Shown here: piece after piece, positions 46,817 to 55,116 of the stretch | Numbering within the stretch: position 1 is the stretch's first letter | Layout: every line of letters starts with the position of its first letter | NCBI RefSeq assembly: GCF_021654455.1 | Contig: NZ_AP024276.1 | Location: forward strand, 620,001-684,000 | Length of the DNA stretch: 64,000 nt | Source of the DNA: Streptococcus parasuis | GTDB lineage: Bacteria > Bacillota > Bacilli > Lactobacillales > Streptococcaceae | Reading direction: 5' to 3' | Notes under the pieces: model-generated | The model's database searches: none | The model's input: only the letters and a program-made list of their open reading frames with translations | What the model was told of the DNA's origin: nothing | Translations under genes and position numbers: made by a program

Positions 46817-46838
46817 GAGTTGATACCTCTCATTTTTT
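46811..46838 (+). terminator. Terminator after murF
   Basis: AAATGAGAG pairs with CTCTCATTT and is followed by T; the murF stop is in the stem. Confidence 0.88.
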
Positions 46839-46846
46839 AGTTATCC

Positions 46847-46875
46847 TTGTCAATTCTTGACAAATTTGATATACT
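46847..46875 (+). promoter_or_regulatory. Promoter of the TIGR02206 gene
   Basis: TTGTCA, 17-bp spacer, TGaTATACT. Confidence 0.7.
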
Positions 46876-46902
46876 GGTCAGATAGTAGATAGGAGGGACA
46901 AT

Positions 46903-47589
46903 ATGACAGAATTCTTTACCAATCATATTTCACAAGGCCCTGATTTATCGAGTTTTGAGCAAATGGGCTTCATTCTACTTTTACTATGTTTTCTATTTTT
47001 AAGTTTGAAATTCTATCAGAAAAGATGGTTTAGAGGCTTGTTTTACATTCTTCTAGCCATTCAAGTTGTTAGTCTATATACCTGGTATATCGTGCAGTCT
47101 ATTCCCTTATTTGAAAGTCTTCCCTTTTATCATTGTCGTCTGGCTATTTTGGTTCTTTTGTTTGGAAAACCGGGAGCAATCAAGCGTTATTTTGCTTATT
47201 TAGGGCTGTTTGGCTCAGTACTAGCATTTTTACATCCAGTATTTGACCCATACCCTTTTCCTCATCTTACTTTTTTCACCTATGTGGTTGGACATTATGC
47301 TTTGGCTGTCAATGCCTTGGTATATTTGCTGGGTGAGCAGTCCTTTGAAAAACTTTCTCTGAAACAGATCCTTTCTTGGACATTGCTGATGAATAGTGTG
47401 ATTTTTATGGTCAATATATTCACAGGAGGAAACTATGGTTTTCTAAGTCACTTGCCCCTAGTTAATAGCCAGAAAGCTAGTCTGAACTTTTTTGTTGTAA
47501 ACTTGGGTTTGGTGCTAGCTATTGAAATGACCCAAGTGGCTTTTCTGTCTTATTGGAAGAAACATGAAGTTTTTATCTTACAAGAATGA
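46903..47589 (+). CDS. TIGR02206/YwaF-like integral membrane protein
   Basis: 228 residues with about six to seven membrane helices. The LPFYHCRLAILVLLFGK and FTYVVGHYALAVNALVYLL segments match the YwaF/TIGR02206 family, whose role is unknown. AGGAGG lies before ATG 46903. Single-gene unit between murF and prfC. Confidence 0.82.
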   Translation: MTEFFTNHISQGPDLSSFEQMGFILLLLCFLFLSLKFYQKRWFRGLFYILLAIQVVSLYTWYIVQSIPLFESLPFYHCRLAILVLLFGKPGAIKRYFAYLGLFGSVLAFLHPVFDPYPFPHLTFFTYVVGHYALAVNALVYLLGEQSFEKLSLKQILSWTLLMNSVIFMVNIFTGGNYGFLSHLPLVNSQKASLNFFVVNLGLVLAIEMTQVAFLSYWKKHEVFILQE

Positions 47590-47601
47590 TTTTCCAAGTG
47601 T

Positions 47602-47630
47602 TTGAAAAATTCCAATATTTCCGATATAAT
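47602..47630 (+). promoter_or_regulatory. prfC promoter
   Basis: TTGAAA, 17-bp spacer, TATAAT; near consensus. Confidence 0.8.
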
Positions 47631-47662
47631 AAGAGAGTTGCAGTAGTTGCTCTCTTTTTTTG
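47631..47662 (+). terminator. Hairpin with T-run at the prfC transcription start
   Basis: AAGAGAG (47631-47637) pairs with CTCTCTT (47650-47656), followed by T. It ends the upstream unit and begins right at the -10 of prfC. Confidence 0.75.
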
Positions 47663-47733
47663 TACTCTTTTGATTTGGTAGGAAAAAGAAGAAGTCAGCT
47701 CTGCTATGGACCAAAGAAAAAGGAATCAATATC

Positions 47734-49278
47734 ATGTCACTACAAGAAGAAATCAAGAAACGTCGCACTTTTGCAATCATCTCTCACCCGGACGCGGGTA
47801 AGACTACGATTACAGAGCAGCTGCTCTATTTTGGGGGCGAGATTCGTGAGGCTGGGACGGTCAAGGGGAAAAAGACTGGTAACTTTGCCAAGTCGGACTG
47901 GATGGATATTGAGAAGCAACGTGGTATCTCTGTTACCTCATCTGTCATGCAGTTTGACTATGCAGGCAAGCGGGTCAATATCCTAGATACGCCAGGACAC
48001 GAGGACTTCTCTGAGGATACCTATCGGACCTTGATGGCGGTCGATGCGGCTGTCATGGTGGTGGACTCTGCCAAGGGTATCGAGGCCCAGACCAAAAAGC
48101 TTTTTGAGGTTGTGAAACATCGCAATATTCCCGTTTTCACCTTTATCAACAAGTTGGACCGTGACGGTCGTGAGCCACTTGATTTGCTACAGGAGTTGGA
48201 AGAAGTTTTGGGTATTGCCAGCTATCCGATGAACTGGCCGATTGGTATGGGGAAATCCTTCGAGGGACTTTATGACCTTCATAACAAGCGCTTGGAACTC
48301 TACCGAGGTGATGAGCGATTTGCAAGTTTGGACGAGGGTGACAAGCTCTTTGGTTCTAACCCCTTTTATGCACAAGTTCTAGATGATATTGAACTTTTGG
48401 CGGAAGCTGGGAATGAATTTTCAGAACATGCGATTTTGGACGGCGATTTGACACCTGTCTTCTTCGGTTCAGCCCTGACAAACTTTGGTGTGCAGACCTT
48501 CCTTGATACCTTCTTGGAATTTGCTCCAGAGCCACATGGACACAAAACGACAACTGGTGATGTCATTGATCCACTCAACAAAGACTTTTCAGGCTTTGTT
48601 TTCAAAATCCAAGCTAACATGGACCCTCGTCACCGTGACCGTATCGCCTTTGTCCGTGTGGTTTCAGGCGAATTTGAACGTGGTATGGCGGTTAACCTGC
48701 CTCGTACAGGCAAGGGGGCTAAGTTGTCCAATGTGACGCAGTTCATGGCCGAGTCCCGTGAGAATGTGGAAAATGCAGTAGCGGGTGACATTATCGGGGT
48801 TTACGATACCGGAACCTACCAGGTAGGCGATACCTTGACCGTAGGCAAGAACAAGTTTGAATTCGAACCGCTACCAACCTTCACCCCGGAAATTTTCATG
48901 AAAGTGTCTGCTAAAAATGTCATGAAACAAAAATCTTTCCACAAGGGAATCGAGCAACTGGTGCAAGAAGGAGCTATCCAGCTCTACCAAAACTACCAGA
49001 CTGGCGAGTATATGCTGGGGGCCGTAGGTCAGCTCCAGTTTGAAGTTTTCAAACACCGCATGGAAGGTGAGTACAATGCTGAGGTAGTTATGACCCCAAT
49101 GGGCAAAAAGACTGTCCGTTGGATCAAGCCAGAAGACCTGGATGAACGCATGTCATCAAGCCGCAACATCCTAGCCAAGGACCGCTTTGACCAACCAGTC
49201 TTCCTCTTTGAAAACGACTTCGCCCTCCGCTGGTTTGCTGACAAATATCCTGATGTGGAGTTGGAAGAGAAGATGTAA
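47734..49278 (+). CDS. prfC: Peptide chain release factor 3
   Basis: 514-residue translational GTPase that ejects RF1/RF2 after peptide release. G1 HPDAGKTT, G3 DTPGH, G4 NKLD, followed by the beta-barrel and C-terminal domains of RF3. Start after AAAGGAA. The 97-nt leader carries the start-site hairpin. Confidence 0.96.
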   Translation: MSLQEEIKKRRTFAIISHPDAGKTTITEQLLYFGGEIREAGTVKGKKTGNFAKSDWMDIEKQRGISVTSSVMQFDYAGKRVNILDTPGHEDFSEDTYRTLMAVDAAVMVVDSAKGIEAQTKKLFEVVKHRNIPVFTFINKLDRDGREPLDLLQELEEVLGIASYPMNWPIGMGKSFEGLYDLHNKRLELYRGDERFASLDEGDKLFGSNPFYAQVLDDIELLAEAGNEFSEHAILDGDLTPVFFGSALTNFGVQTFLDTFLEFAPEPHGHKTTTGDVIDPLNKDFSGFVFKIQANMDPRHRDRIAFVRVVSGEFERGMAVNLPRTGKGAKLSNVTQFMAESRENVENAVAGDIIGVYDTGTYQVGDTLTVGKNKFEFEPLPTFTPEIFMKVSAKNVMKQKSFHKGIEQLVQEGAIQLYQNYQTGEYMLGAVGQLQFEVFKHRMEGEYNAEVVMTPMGKKTVRWIKPEDLDERMSSSRNILAKDRFDQPVFLFENDFALRWFADKYPDVELEEKM

Positions 49279-49540
49279 CAACAGTCCGGGGGACTGTTGT
49301 TAGTTGGAGATGAGAGCCGACGGGAGTCGGCTTACCAATGCCTAAGGTTCAGTGGAGTGAAACAGTTCGGGGATACGAATAGTCCAGTGGACTATTCGTA
49401 CCTGAGCCTAAAAATAAGGGGGCGAAGTATTTCAGCTGGTCACCTTAAAACGAAAAAGTGACCATAGAAACCCGAGCCTAGATATAGGGAAGCGAGGTTA
49501 AGGCTGGAGATGAGAGCCGACAGCAGTCGGCTTACCTAAT
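49277..49540. repeat. Intergenic cluster of five hairpins with 200-bp-spaced direct repeats
   Basis: Stems: 49277-49301 (11 bp, loop GGG), 49315-49332 (7 bp, loop GGGA), 49374-49400 (12 bp, loop AGT), 49437-49464 (7 bp), 49515-49532 (7 bp, loop AGCA). The 32-bp stretch 49305-49336 recurs at 49505-49536 with two changes. A GAGCCTA...AGGG..GCGA motif recurs at 49404 and 49474. No coding frame is supported here. Confidence 0.8.
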
Positions 49541-49585
49541 TTCGAACTTTCGCGTTTATATAGAACTAGTTTACTATATATGATG

Positions 49586-49618
49586 GCAAAAACTTCCTAG
49601 AGGTTTTTGCTTTTTTTA
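49586..49618 (+). terminator. Terminator before the PH-domain gene
   Basis: GCAAAAAC pairs with GTTTTTGC around a small loop; seven T follow. Confidence 0.88.
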
Positions 49619-49667
49619 TTACCAGTTTTTAGGTAAAATAGATAAAAATCAACAAAGGAGTCAAATA

Positions 49668-50051
49668 ATGGGACTATTTTCAGGTTTGCTTGGTAATGCT
49701 TCGCAATTAAATAATGACAAAATTGAGCAGGAATTAGAACATGTATTGTTGGACAATGAACAGGTTGAGATGGCTTTCAGCTTGGTTCGTTACTTGATTG
49801 TGTTTACGGAATATCGTTTAATTTTGGTGGATAAACAAGGAGTGACTGGGAAGAAAGTATCCTATAAGTCTATTCCTTATCGCTCTATTTCGCGCTTTAC
49901 AGTAGAAACATCAGGACATTTTGATTTGGATGCCGAGCTCAAAATTTGGATTTCTTCGGCTACAGAACCTGCTGAAATTCTTCAATTTAAGAGTGATAAG
50001 AGTGTGATTGCCATTCAAAAAGCTTTGGCTACCGCAGTTTTAGTAAAATAA
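49668..50051 (+). CDS. Bacterial PH-domain protein
   Basis: 127 residues, no membrane segment, matching the bPH_1 (former DUF1696/YvbH) fold: VRYLIVFTEYRLILVDKQG, then SIPYRSISRFTVETSGHFDLDAELKIWI (in part) and a terminal helix. Members form rings and have no defined function. AAAGGAG precedes ATG. Single-gene unit. Confidence 0.85.
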   Translation: MGLFSGLLGNASQLNNDKIEQELEHVLLDNEQVEMAFSLVRYLIVFTEYRLILVDKQGVTGKKVSYKSIPYRSISRFTVETSGHFDLDAELKIWISSATEPAEILQFKSDKSVIAIQKALATAVLVK

Positions 50052-50129
50052 AGAACACTCAAAAATGTAAGAGATAACTTTTAGTTTTTGAGAATTGTGG
50101 ATATTCAAAAAATTTACCAAGATAAAGTG

Positions 50130-50161
50130 TAAAAAGCAGAGATTGGAAATCTGCTTTTTTT
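50130..50161 (+). terminator. Terminator after the PH-domain gene
   Basis: AAAAAGCAGA pairs with TCTGCTTTTT around nine bases. Confidence 0.88.
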
Positions 50162-50218
50162 CATGAAAACGTATTATTTTTATTTTCAAAGTATTTACTA
50201 ACGATTATTCCTAGATTG

Positions 50219-50227
50219 TGTTATACT
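50219..50227 (+). promoter_or_regulatory. cshA promoter, extended -10
   Basis: TGtTATACT; -35 unclear. Confidence 0.55.
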
Positions 50228-50233
50228 AGGTAA

Positions 50234-50335
50234 GTTGCAAGTCTGATACTGGTTAGTTCGCTGCCAGTGGAAATAATTGTTACAAATAACGTGAGATAAG
50301 GTAGCTTCGCACTGCCTTTTAGAAAAGAGAAAACA
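50234..50335 (+). promoter_or_regulatory. Structured 5' leader of the DEAD-box helicase
   Basis: About 100 nt with two hairpins: ACTGG...CCAGT near 50252-50276 and AAGGTAG-CTTCGCA-CTGCCTT near 50298-50319 followed by TTTT. The second looks like a weak terminator or RNA thermosensor-type element. Confidence 0.5.
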
Positions 50336-51916
50336 TTGAAATTTACCGAATTAAACTTATCCGAAGATATTTTACTTGCTGTTGAGAGAGCAGGTTTCGA
50401 AACGCCATCACCAATCCAAGAGCAAACGATTCCGCTTGCTTTGGAGGGAAAAGATGTGATTGGTCAAGCCCAGACAGGTACGGGAAAAACGGCAGCCTTT
50501 GGGCTGCCGACTCTAAATAAAATCGACACAAGTAATCCAACTGTTCAAGCTTTAGTTATTGCTCCTACGCGGGAATTGGCAGTTCAAAGTCAGGAAGAGT
50601 TATTCAAATTTGGTCGTGATAAAGGCGTAAAAGTTCGCTCGGTTTACGGTGGTTCTAGTATTGAAAAGCAAATAAAGGCTCTTCGATCAGGTGCCCACAT
50701 AGTTGTCGGTACACCAGGACGTCTATTAGATTTAATTAAACGTAAAGCTTTACGTTTGGATGGAGTTGAAACTCTTATTCTTGATGAAGCTGACGAAATG
50801 CTCAACATGGGTTTCTTAGATGATATTGAAGCAATCATCGAACGTGTACCTGTGAGTCGCCAAACACTTCTATTTTCTGCAACTATGCCTGAACCAATTA
50901 AGCGCATTGGTGTCAAGTTCATGAAAGAACCTGAGCACGTTAAGATTGCAGCCAAGGAATTGACCAATGTCAACGTTGAACAGTACTTTATTCGTGTTAA
51001 AGAGCATGAAAAGTTTGATACGATGACACGTTTGATGGACGTTGACCAGCCAGAATTGTCTATCGTCTTCGGTCGTACTAAGCGCCGTGTTGATGAATTG
51101 ACTCGTGGTTTGAAACTGCGTGGCTTCCGTGCTGAAGGTATTCATGGTGATTTGGACCAGAATAAACGTCTCCGTGTCATTCGTGATTTTAAAAATGACC
51201 AGATTGATGTCCTTGTTGCGACGGACGTTGCGGCCCGTGGTTTGGATATTTCAGGTGTAACCCATGTCTATAATTACGATATTCCACAGGATCCAGAAAG
51301 TTATGTTCACCGTATCGGTCGTACAGGTCGTGCGGGTCAATCAGGTCAGTCTATTACCTTTGTATCTCCAAATGAGATGGGTTACTTGGCCATCATCGAA
51401 GATTTGACCAAGAAACGCATGAAAGGTCTCAAGCCTGCGACTGCACAAGAAGCTTTTGAAGCTAAGAAAAAAATTGCTTTGAAAAAGATTGAACGTGATA
51501 TGGCTGACGACACCATCCGTAGCAATTTTGACAAGTTCAAGAAAGATGCCATCCAGTTAGCGGCTGAATTTACCCCTGAAGAATTAGCACTTTATGTATT
51601 AACTTTGACTGTTCAAGATCCAGAAAGTTTGCCAGAGGTAGAAATTGCGCGTGAAAAACCATTGCCATTCAAGTTTGGACCTGGTCAAGCTAAGGGCAAA
51701 GGTGGACGCGGTGGTCGCGACCGTGACCGTGGAGGTCGTCGTGATGGAGACCGCAATCGTGATCGTGGAGGACGCCGTGGTGACCGCACTGACCGCGACC
51801 GTCGTGATGACAAGTTTAAACGCGACAACCGCCGTCAGGATAACAAAAAACCACACCAACGCACATCAAGTGAAAAGAAAACAGGCTTTGTTATCCGCAA
51901 TAAGGGTGAGAGATAA
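50336..51916 (+). CDS. cshA: DEAD-box RNA helicase CshA
   Basis: 526 residues. Q motif SPIQEQTI, motif I AQTGTGKT, motif II DEAD, SAT, and motif [12 protein letters not shown] in the two RecA domains, then a linker and a low-complexity Gly/Arg/Asp tail from about 450 (RGG- and RDRD-type repeats) that binds RNA. CshA works in mRNA decay, ribosome assembly and cold growth. Start is TTG 50336 with a weak AAAAGAG RBS, consistent with leader control. Confidence 0.94.
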   Translation: MKFTELNLSEDILLAVERAGFETPSPIQEQTIPLALEGKDVIGQAQTGTGKTAAFGLPTLNKIDTSNPTVQALVIAPTRELAVQSQEELFKFGRDKGVKVRSVYGGSSIEKQIKALRSGAHIVVGTPGRLLDLIKRKALRLDGVETLILDEADEMLNMGFLDDIEAIIERVPVSRQTLLFSATMPEPIKRIGVKFMKEPEHVKIAAKELTNVNVEQYFIRVKEHEKFDTMTRLMDVDQPELSIVFGRTKRRVDELTRGLKLRGFRAEGIHGDLDQNKRLRVIRDFKNDQIDVLVATDVAARGLDISGVTHVYNYDIPQDPESYVHRIGRTGRAGQSGQSITFVSPNEMGYLAIIEDLTKKRMKGLKPATAQEAFEAKKKIALKKIERDMADDTIRSNFDKFKKDAIQLAAEFTPEELALYVLTLTVQDPESLPEVEIAREKPLPFKFGPGQAKGKGGRGGRDRDRGGRRDGDRNRDRGGRRGDRTDRDRRDDKFKRDNRRQDNKKPHQRTSSEKKTGFVIRNKGER

Positions 51917-51920
51917 AGTT

Positions 51921-51950
51921 AAAACTGCTTCATAATTGGAGCAGTTTTTG
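51921..51950 (+). terminator. Terminator after cshA
   Basis: AAAACTGCT pairs with AGCAGTTTT; the T-run runs into the next -10 box. Confidence 0.85.
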
Positions 51951-51957
51951 TTATACT
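51949..51957 (+). promoter_or_regulatory. Promoter of the leader-peptide/GNAT unit
   Basis: TGtTATACT formed partly from the cshA terminator T-run; predicted +1 near 51964. Confidence 0.6.
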
Positions 51958-51984
51958 AATTGTAGTAAAACAGGAGGGTTGATC

Positions 51985-52023
51985 ATGGGTATTTTGACCA
52001 TGGGTAGAGCCTTTGTATTCTAA
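51985..52023 (+). CDS. Leader peptide upstream of the GNAT gene
   Basis: A 12-codon frame, MGILTMGRAFVF, with a near-perfect AGGAGG at 51972-51977 spaced 7 nt from ATG. Its last five codons form the 5' arm of the hairpin that covers the downstream RBS, and its TAA lies in the loop. This is the arrangement of translational attenuators and coupled leaders. Not verified as translated. Confidence 0.6.
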   Translation: MGILTMGRAFVF

Positions 52024-52038
52024 AAAACAATACAAAGG
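52010..52038 (+). promoter_or_regulatory. RBS-sequestering hairpin of the GNAT gene
   Basis: CCTTTGTATT (52010-52019) pairs perfectly with AATACAAAGG (52029-52038). The 3' arm includes AAAGG of the AAAGGAG Shine-Dalgarno at 52034-52040. Confidence 0.75.
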
Positions 52039-52046
52039 AGAGAGAC

Positions 52047-52454
52047 ATGATTACTTACAAACAAAATCCTCAACTTGATTTTCAAGCTGTCCTAGACCTC
52101 TATGCTTCTGTGGGTTGGACAGGCTATACTAGCCATCCAGAAATGCTAGAGAAGGCCTTGGAACATAGTCTGCTCGTTCTTGCTGCCGTTGACGGTGACC
52201 GTCTAGTTGGTCTTTTGCGGGCGGTTGGTGATGGTTACTCTATCATCTTCATTCAGGATATTTTGGTCCTCCCCGCCTATCAGCGTCAGGGAATTGGTCG
52301 AAATCTTTTAGAGCAAGCCATTACATATTTTCCAGGTATTTATCAGCTTCATCTTTTGACGGATAATACTGAGAAAACAAGGTCATTCTATGAAGCACTC
52401 GGTTTTACGGCTGTTGATAGTTTAGGCTGTGTTGCTTATACTTATTTAAAATAA
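52047..52454 (+). CDS. GNAT-family N-acetyltransferase
   Basis: 135 residues; single GNAT domain with the acetyl-CoA pyrophosphate loop RQGIGRNLL in IQDILVLPAYQ... and the C-terminal FYEALGF strand-helix. The substrate is unknown: amines, peptides, polyamines or an antibiotic are all possible. AAAGGAG lies 6 nt before ATG 52047 but is partly locked in the hairpin at 52010-52038 beneath a leader ORF, so expression is likely controlled at translation. Confidence 0.88.
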   Translation: MITYKQNPQLDFQAVLDLYASVGWTGYTSHPEMLEKALEHSLLVLAAVDGDRLVGLLRAVGDGYSIIFIQDILVLPAYQRQGIGRNLLEQAITYFPGIYQLHLLTDNTEKTRSFYEALGFTAVDSLGCVAYTYLK

Positions 52455-52467
52455 GAAACAAATAAGA

Positions 52468-52499
52468 AAAGCAGAGGCTGGTTGACCAGCCTCTGCTTT
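52468..52499. terminator. Long stem-loop after the GNAT gene
   Basis: AAAGCAGAGGCTGGT pairs perfectly with its complement with only two bases at the tip. It has only three T downstream, so it could be a weak terminator or mRNA 3' end. Confidence 0.65.
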
Positions 52500-52508
52500 G
52501 AGCAGATG

Positions 52509-52523
52509 ATTTGAATTTCAAAT
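52509..52523. promoter_or_regulatory. Operator-like dyad upstream of azoR
   Basis: ATTTGAA-T-TTCAAAT, a MarR-type spacing and composition. MarR-family repressors often control azoreductases, and the half-site also resembles FabT boxes. Confidence 0.42.
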
Positions 52524-52574
52524 TAAAAAGAGTAGAATATATTTATCAATAATTAGTAACAAAGGAGATGAACA

Positions 52575-53186
52575 ATGGCAACTGTATTAATTGTAAAGGC
52601 CCACCCCCTTGACCCACAAAAGTCCTATGCTTTGAGGGTATTGAAAGAATTTGAAACTCGATACGCCAGTTTGCATCCAGAAGATCGGATTGAAATAGTA
52701 GATGTTTTTGAAGACCAGATTCCTGCCCTAGATAAACCTTTGTTGGAAGCGATGGCAGCTGCAAAGAAGGGGGAGGAGATTGCATCTGAACAAGTCGAGC
52801 GGTTGGAACGGTATAATGCTTTTACTCAGCAGTTTTTGTCGGCGGATAAGATTGTGGTCGTCAATCCCCTATGGAACCTCAATGTGCCAAGTCAATTAGT
52901 GTCATGGATTAATACCATTAACGTTGCAGGACTGACATTCAAGTATGGACCTGAGGGGTCTATCGGTCTGGTCAAGGGCAAAAAGCTCCTGCACATCCAG
53001 TCCAATGGTGGTGTTTATGCAGGTCAGGATCCAGCTGCCCAGTACATCAAGTCTATCTTTGAATTTTTAGGTTTTGAAGATATTCATCAGGTCTTTATCG
53101 AAGGGCAATCTGCCGATCCAAGTCAGGCTCAAGCGATATTTGAAGAAGCTATGGGGAAAATTGATAATATTTTACTAGATTTCTAA
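52575..53186 (+). CDS. azoR: FMN-dependent NADH-azoreductase
   Basis: 203 residues, flavodoxin-like fold: VLIVKAHPLDPQKSYA for FMN phosphate, VVVNPLWNLNVPSQLVSWI for the isoalloxazine, and LLHIQSNGGVYAG. Reduces quinones and azo compounds with NADH, protecting from thiol-reactive stress. AAAGGAG precedes ATG. Likely controlled through the dyad at 52509-52523. Confidence 0.9.
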   Translation: MATVLIVKAHPLDPQKSYALRVLKEFETRYASLHPEDRIEIVDVFEDQIPALDKPLLEAMAAAKKGEEIASEQVERLERYNAFTQQFLSADKIVVVNPLWNLNVPSQLVSWINTINVAGLTFKYGPEGSIGLVKGKKLLHIQSNGGVYAGQDPAAQYIKSIFEFLGFEDIHQVFIEGQSADPSQAQAIFEEAMGKIDNILLDF

Positions 53187-53189
53187 TAA

Positions 53190-53226
53190 AAAATAGCCAC
53201 GCTTCATTTGGAGCATGGCTTTTTTT
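53190..53226. terminator. Bidirectional terminator between azoR and the GIY-YIG gene
   Basis: AGCCACGCT pairs with AGCATGGCT (one mismatch), flanked by A and T runs. Confidence 0.85.
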
Positions 53227-53476
53227 GCATTTCTGCAATATAATTTAACTTGCTCTGCCGGCTACGTTTTTTAAACAAGGCTTCGGCAGACATGGCTTCC
53301 TGCTTACTGGCAAAAGCTTCTTGATAGAGTAGGCTGACAGGCAAGCGTCCGCGGGTGTATTTGGCCCCTTTCCCACGATTATGGGTAGCAAGCCGCTTCT
53401 CCACATCAGTCGTATAGCCAGTATAAAGACTCCCATCGGCACATTCCAGCACATAAAAGTAGGCTTTATTTTCCAT
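53204..53476 (-). CDS. GIY-YIG domain protein (UPF0213)
   Basis: 90-residue single-domain GIY-YIG nuclease-like protein: [17 protein letters not shown] at the N-terminus and the conserved Arg, then [15 protein letters not shown]0213 proteins are presumed nucleases of unknown role. ATG 53476 lies inside the end of trmN6 (11-bp overlap), so translation is coupled; longer upstream readings would overlap that gene further. Confidence 0.88.
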   Translation of the reverse strand: MENKAYFYVLECADGSLYTGYTTDVEKRLATHNRGKGAKYTRGRLPVSLLYQEAFASKQEAMSAEALFKKRSRQSKLNYIAEMQKKPCSK

Positions 53477-54215
53477 AATAAATCTCATGAATAGCAGGAG
53501 TATAGTCGCCGTTTTCCTCGTGAACAACCAGAGGTGGCAGGATATGTAATCCATCTACAGAACCATCTTTGATAGCCTCAATCAGTAACATATTCGCTTC
53601 CTTACTGGCCTTGGGATAGACAAACTGGATGCGTTTGGGAGCCAGTTTGTAGGTACGTAGCTTATCTAAAATATCCAAAAATCGGTCGGGCCTGTGGACC
53701 ATGGCCAAGCGACCATTGGATTTGAGTACTTGTTGTGCTACCTGGCAAATACTGTCTAGGTTGGTTGCAATCTCGTGTCTGGCTAAAAGGTAATGCTCGC
53801 TTTCATTGAGATTAGAAGATTCATCTACTTTAAAGTAAGGAGGATTGCAGAGCATTAAATCAACTTTTGATCGTAAATCATATTGAGGTAAGTTTGCCAA
53901 ATCATCATTGATAACCGAGACCTGTTCCTCCAAACCATTGAGTTCGATGGATCGCCGGTTCATGTCCGCTAAGCGTTCCTGTAATTCAACCTGGACAATC
54001 TGAGCCTTTGTACGTGTGGAGGCAAAGAGGCCCACCGCCCCATTTCCGCTACAAAGGTCGACAATCAATCCTTTTTTAGCTGGCATTTTCGGAAAACGCG
54101 ATAGGAGGACGCTATCAACTGAATAACTAAAAACTTCCCGATTCTGAATAATTTGAACATCTGTTGAGAAGAGCTGGTCAATCCGCTCCCCTTCTTGTAA
54201 TTCTATTTTATGCAT
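53466..54215 (-). CDS. tRNA1(Val) (adenine-N6)-methyltransferase-like protein
   Basis: 249-residue class I SAM methyltransferase of the TrmN6/YfiC group: [15 protein letters not shown] binds SAM and CNPPYF is the N6-adenine catalytic motif. It would modify A37 of tRNA-Val by analogy with E. coli. ATG 54215 has no Shine-Dalgarno, and TGcTATAAT on the minus strand ends 6 nt before it, predicting a leaderless message. Confidence 0.88.
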   Translation of the reverse strand: MHKIELQEGERIDQLFSTDVQIIQNREVFSYSVDSVLLSRFPKMPAKKGLIVDLCSGNGAVGLFASTRTKAQIVQVELQERLADMNRRSIELNGLEEQVSVINDDLANLPQYDLRSKVDLMLCNPPYFKVDESSNLNESEHYLLARHEIATNLDSICQVAQQVLKSNGRLAMVHRPDRFLDILDKLRTYKLAPKRIQFVYPKASKEANMLLIEAIKDGSVDGLHILPPLVVHEENGDYTPAIHEIYYGK

Positions 54216-54221
54216 ATGATA

Positions 54222-54230
54222 ATTATAGCA
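54222..54230 (-). promoter_or_regulatory. trmN6-like gene promoter, extended -10
   Basis: TGcTATAAT on the minus strand; predicted +1 is the A of ATG 54215. Confidence 0.65.
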
Positions 54231-54273
54231 TATTGTAAGAACAGAACTTCAGATTTTTTTTGGAGATAAAATA

Positions 54274-54282
54274 TGGTATAAT
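54274..54282 (+). promoter_or_regulatory. Acyltransferase gene promoter, extended -10
   Basis: TGgTATAAT 26 bp before ATG 54308. Confidence 0.6.
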
Positions 54283-54307
54283 GGTAAGGACTGAAAAGGA
54301 GATGACT

Positions 54308-55051
54308 ATGTTTTACGCCTATTTACGTACCTTACTATCTTTTTTACTTTGGGCAATTAATGGAAATATCCATTATCATGATAAAGAAAAGATGTTGCCA
54401 CAAGAAGAGAATTATATTTTAATCGCTCCACATAAGACCTTCTGGGATCCTGTTTTTTTAGGATTTGCTGCTGCGCCAAAACAGTTTATTTTTATGGCTA
54501 AAAAAGAACTCTTTAAGGATCGCGGTTTTGGCTGGTGGATTCGCAAATGTGGAGCTTTCCCGATTGATCGTGAAAATCCTGGGATGGCAGCTATTAAATA
54601 CCCTGTCAACATGTTGAAAAAAAGCAATCGTTCTTTGGTCATGTTTCCTTCTGGAAGTCGTCATTCTTCAGAACTTAAAGGTGGTGTAGCGGTCATTGCC
54701 AAGTCAGCCAAGGTTAAACTCATGCCTGCAACCTATGTGGGACCGATGACCATCAAGGGGCTCTTGGCTGGTGAGCGAATCGATGTGGCTTTTGGAAATC
54801 CTATCGATGTTTCAGACATTAAGCGCATGGACGATGCAGGGACGGCTGAAGTAACTCATCGAATCGAAACTGAATTTAAACGTTTGGATGATTACGCAGC
54901 ATCCTTCCAAACTAAGAAAAAACCAAATATATTAACTTATATTTACCGTCTCCCTATCCTTATCCTAGTAGCAATTATTTTAGGATTGACCTATGTTTTT
55001 AGTTACATAGCAAGCTTCTTTTGGAATCCATCGGTAGAATTAAAAAAGTGA
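54308..55051 (+). CDS. plsC: PlsC-type 1-acylglycerol-3-phosphate acyltransferase
   Basis: 247 residues. Short N-terminal hydrophobic segment, HxxxxD acyltransferase motif in APHKTFWDPV, the FPSGSRH motif, and a C-terminal membrane helix (about 213-240). Makes phosphatidic acid from lysophosphatidic acid. ATG 54308 is best spaced from AAAAGGAG; ATG 54302 is an alternative. Just upstream of comEA. Confidence 0.9.
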   Translation: MFYAYLRTLLSFLLWAINGNIHYHDKEKMLPQEENYILIAPHKTFWDPVFLGFAAAPKQFIFMAKKELFKDRGFGWWIRKCGAFPIDRENPGMAAIKYPVNMLKKSNRSLVMFPSGSRHSSELKGGVAVIAKSAKVKLMPATYVGPMTIKGLLAGERIDVAFGNPIDVSDIKRMDDAGTAEVTHRIETEFKRLDDYAASFQTKKKPNILTYIYRLPILILVAIILGLTYVFSYIASFFWNPSVELKK

Positions 55052-55055
55052 TTTG

Positions 55056-55087
55056 AAAAACTCGTTTCTGCGGGTTTTTCTTTTTTA
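55056..55087 (+). terminator. Terminator after plsC
   Basis: AAAAACTCG pairs with CGGGTTTTT (one T-G) around six bases, then T-rich. Confidence 0.8.
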
Positions 55088-55089
55088 TT

Positions 55090-55097
55090 TTCGAATA
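55090..55097 (+). promoter_or_regulatory. Com-box (SigX/ComX promoter) of comEAC
   Basis: TTCGAATA matches the competence sigma factor box TACGAATA at 7 of 8 positions, 19 bp before ATG 55117, with no sigma-A -10 visible. Confidence 0.65.
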
Positions 55098-55116
55098 AAA
55101 GGATGGAGGTAAATTT

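Noticed and set aside
51599..51935. Alternative frames in the cshA 3' end
   Set aside because: They arise from the repetitive Arg/Asp/Gly codons of the helicase tail.
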